From: Anaerobium acetethylicum
GTDB taxonomy: Bacteria > Bacillota > Clostridia > Lachnospirales > Lachnospiraceae
NCBI RefSeq assembly: GCF_900096945.1
Contig: NZ_FMKA01000002.1
Coordinates: 212,994 to 276,993 of the forward strand
Length of the DNA stretch: 64,000 bases
Reading direction: 5' to 3'
Part shown: positions 63,905 to 64,000 of the stretch, in pieces
How the letters are laid out: each line of letters begins with the position of its first letter
How positions within the stretch are numbered: position 1 is the stretch's first letter
Notes under the pieces: generated by a model
Told to the model about the DNA's origin: nothing
Databases searched by the model: none
What the model saw: only the letters and a program-made list of their open reading frames with translations
Program-made: the position numbers and the translations under genes

Positions 63905-64000
63905 TGGTGAAATGAAAAAGTAAATTCCACTTTGAAAAAGTAAATTCTACTGATAGACTGTTGTTTTGATGATAGAAAAAAATATTTGCTTTTTTACTAC
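63905..64000. mobile_element. Possible left end of an IS21-like element
   Basis: TGAAAAAGTAAATTCCAC (63913-63930) and TGAAAAAGTAAATTCTAC (63933-63950) are near-identical direct repeats with a 20-bp period, preceded by TGGTGAAA. IS21-family ends commonly carry such multiple short repeats. The transposase would lie outside the window, so the call is tentative. Confidence 0.35.

Overview
The window reads as a chromosomal segment of an anaerobic Firmicute of the class Clostridia, plausibly a gut-type relative of Lachnospiraceae or Anaerovoracaceae. The grounds are moderate GC, Shine-Dalgarno-led genes, A/U-rich sigma-A promoters, single-chain clostridial-style PurL, indolepyruvate:ferredoxin oxidoreductase, GerMN and LCP proteins, CPCC and DUF1461 proteins, and many lipoproteins. 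No rRNA, tRNA, CRISPR array or phage genes were seen.

Layout. 1-3.3 kb: end of a surface-polysaccharide locus (polyprenyl sugar phosphotransferase, LCP ligase, family 2 glycosyltransferase). 3.4-5.3 kb: membrane HtrA protease. 5.8-7.9 kb: a ClpX-like unfoldase and an LspA-like signal peptidase, bracketed by inverted copies of a palindromic repeat. 8.3-12.9 kb: cold-shock gene, GerMN lipoprotein with a GEET repeat, ABC exporter with twin permeases. 13.1-16.4 kb: carB. 16.7-20.8 kb: iorA-iorB-paaK-ACT, an aryl-pyruvate to aryl-acid energy pathway. 20.9 kb: second cold-shock gene. 21.5-36.8 kb: a large pentose module: membrane-anchored sugar sensor, LytS/YesM-type kinase, YesN-type regulator and extra binding lipoprotein; ChvE-MmsAB-type monosaccharide importer; ROK repressor; then xylulokinase, DUF4867 and a fucose/arabinose-isomerase-family enzyme. 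37.4-38.1 kb: small AT-rich islet. 38.2-42.6 kb: malic enzyme, Gfo/Idh/MocA oxidoreductase, small proteins, Mrp/Nbp35 ATPase. 43-48.3 kb: two-gene radical-SAM DNA repair pair with LexA-like boxes, HPr-like protein, XPD-like helicase with an N-terminal nuclease domain. 48.4-54.3 kb: LysR regulator, DUF1461 membrane protein, purL. 54.7-62.9 kb: an AT-richer block with a peptide/oligosaccharide-type ABC importer and an AraC-GH39 fusion, probably acquired. 63.2 kb: lipoprotein. The right edge may be the end of an IS21-like element.

The pentose module and the Dpp/AraC-GH39 block may cooperate: the first senses and imports monosaccharides and feeds xylulose into the pentose phosphate pathway, while the second could import short oligosaccharides. 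That link is inference.

The most unusual layer is between the genes. At least four families of non-coding palindromic repeats occur: F1 (about 250 bp, ends GTCAAAAG, four copies, one carrying a nested F2, one carrying an unexplained structured insert); F2 (about 145 bp, ends GTAA/TTAC, one copy with an 8-bp target duplication, IS66-like); F3 (about 40-54 bp hairpins, two of them flanking malic enzyme); F4 (169 bp with about 60-bp terminal inverted repeats). Several F2 ends sit directly upstream of ribosome binding sites. Three tandem covarying hairpins follow the pentose operon.
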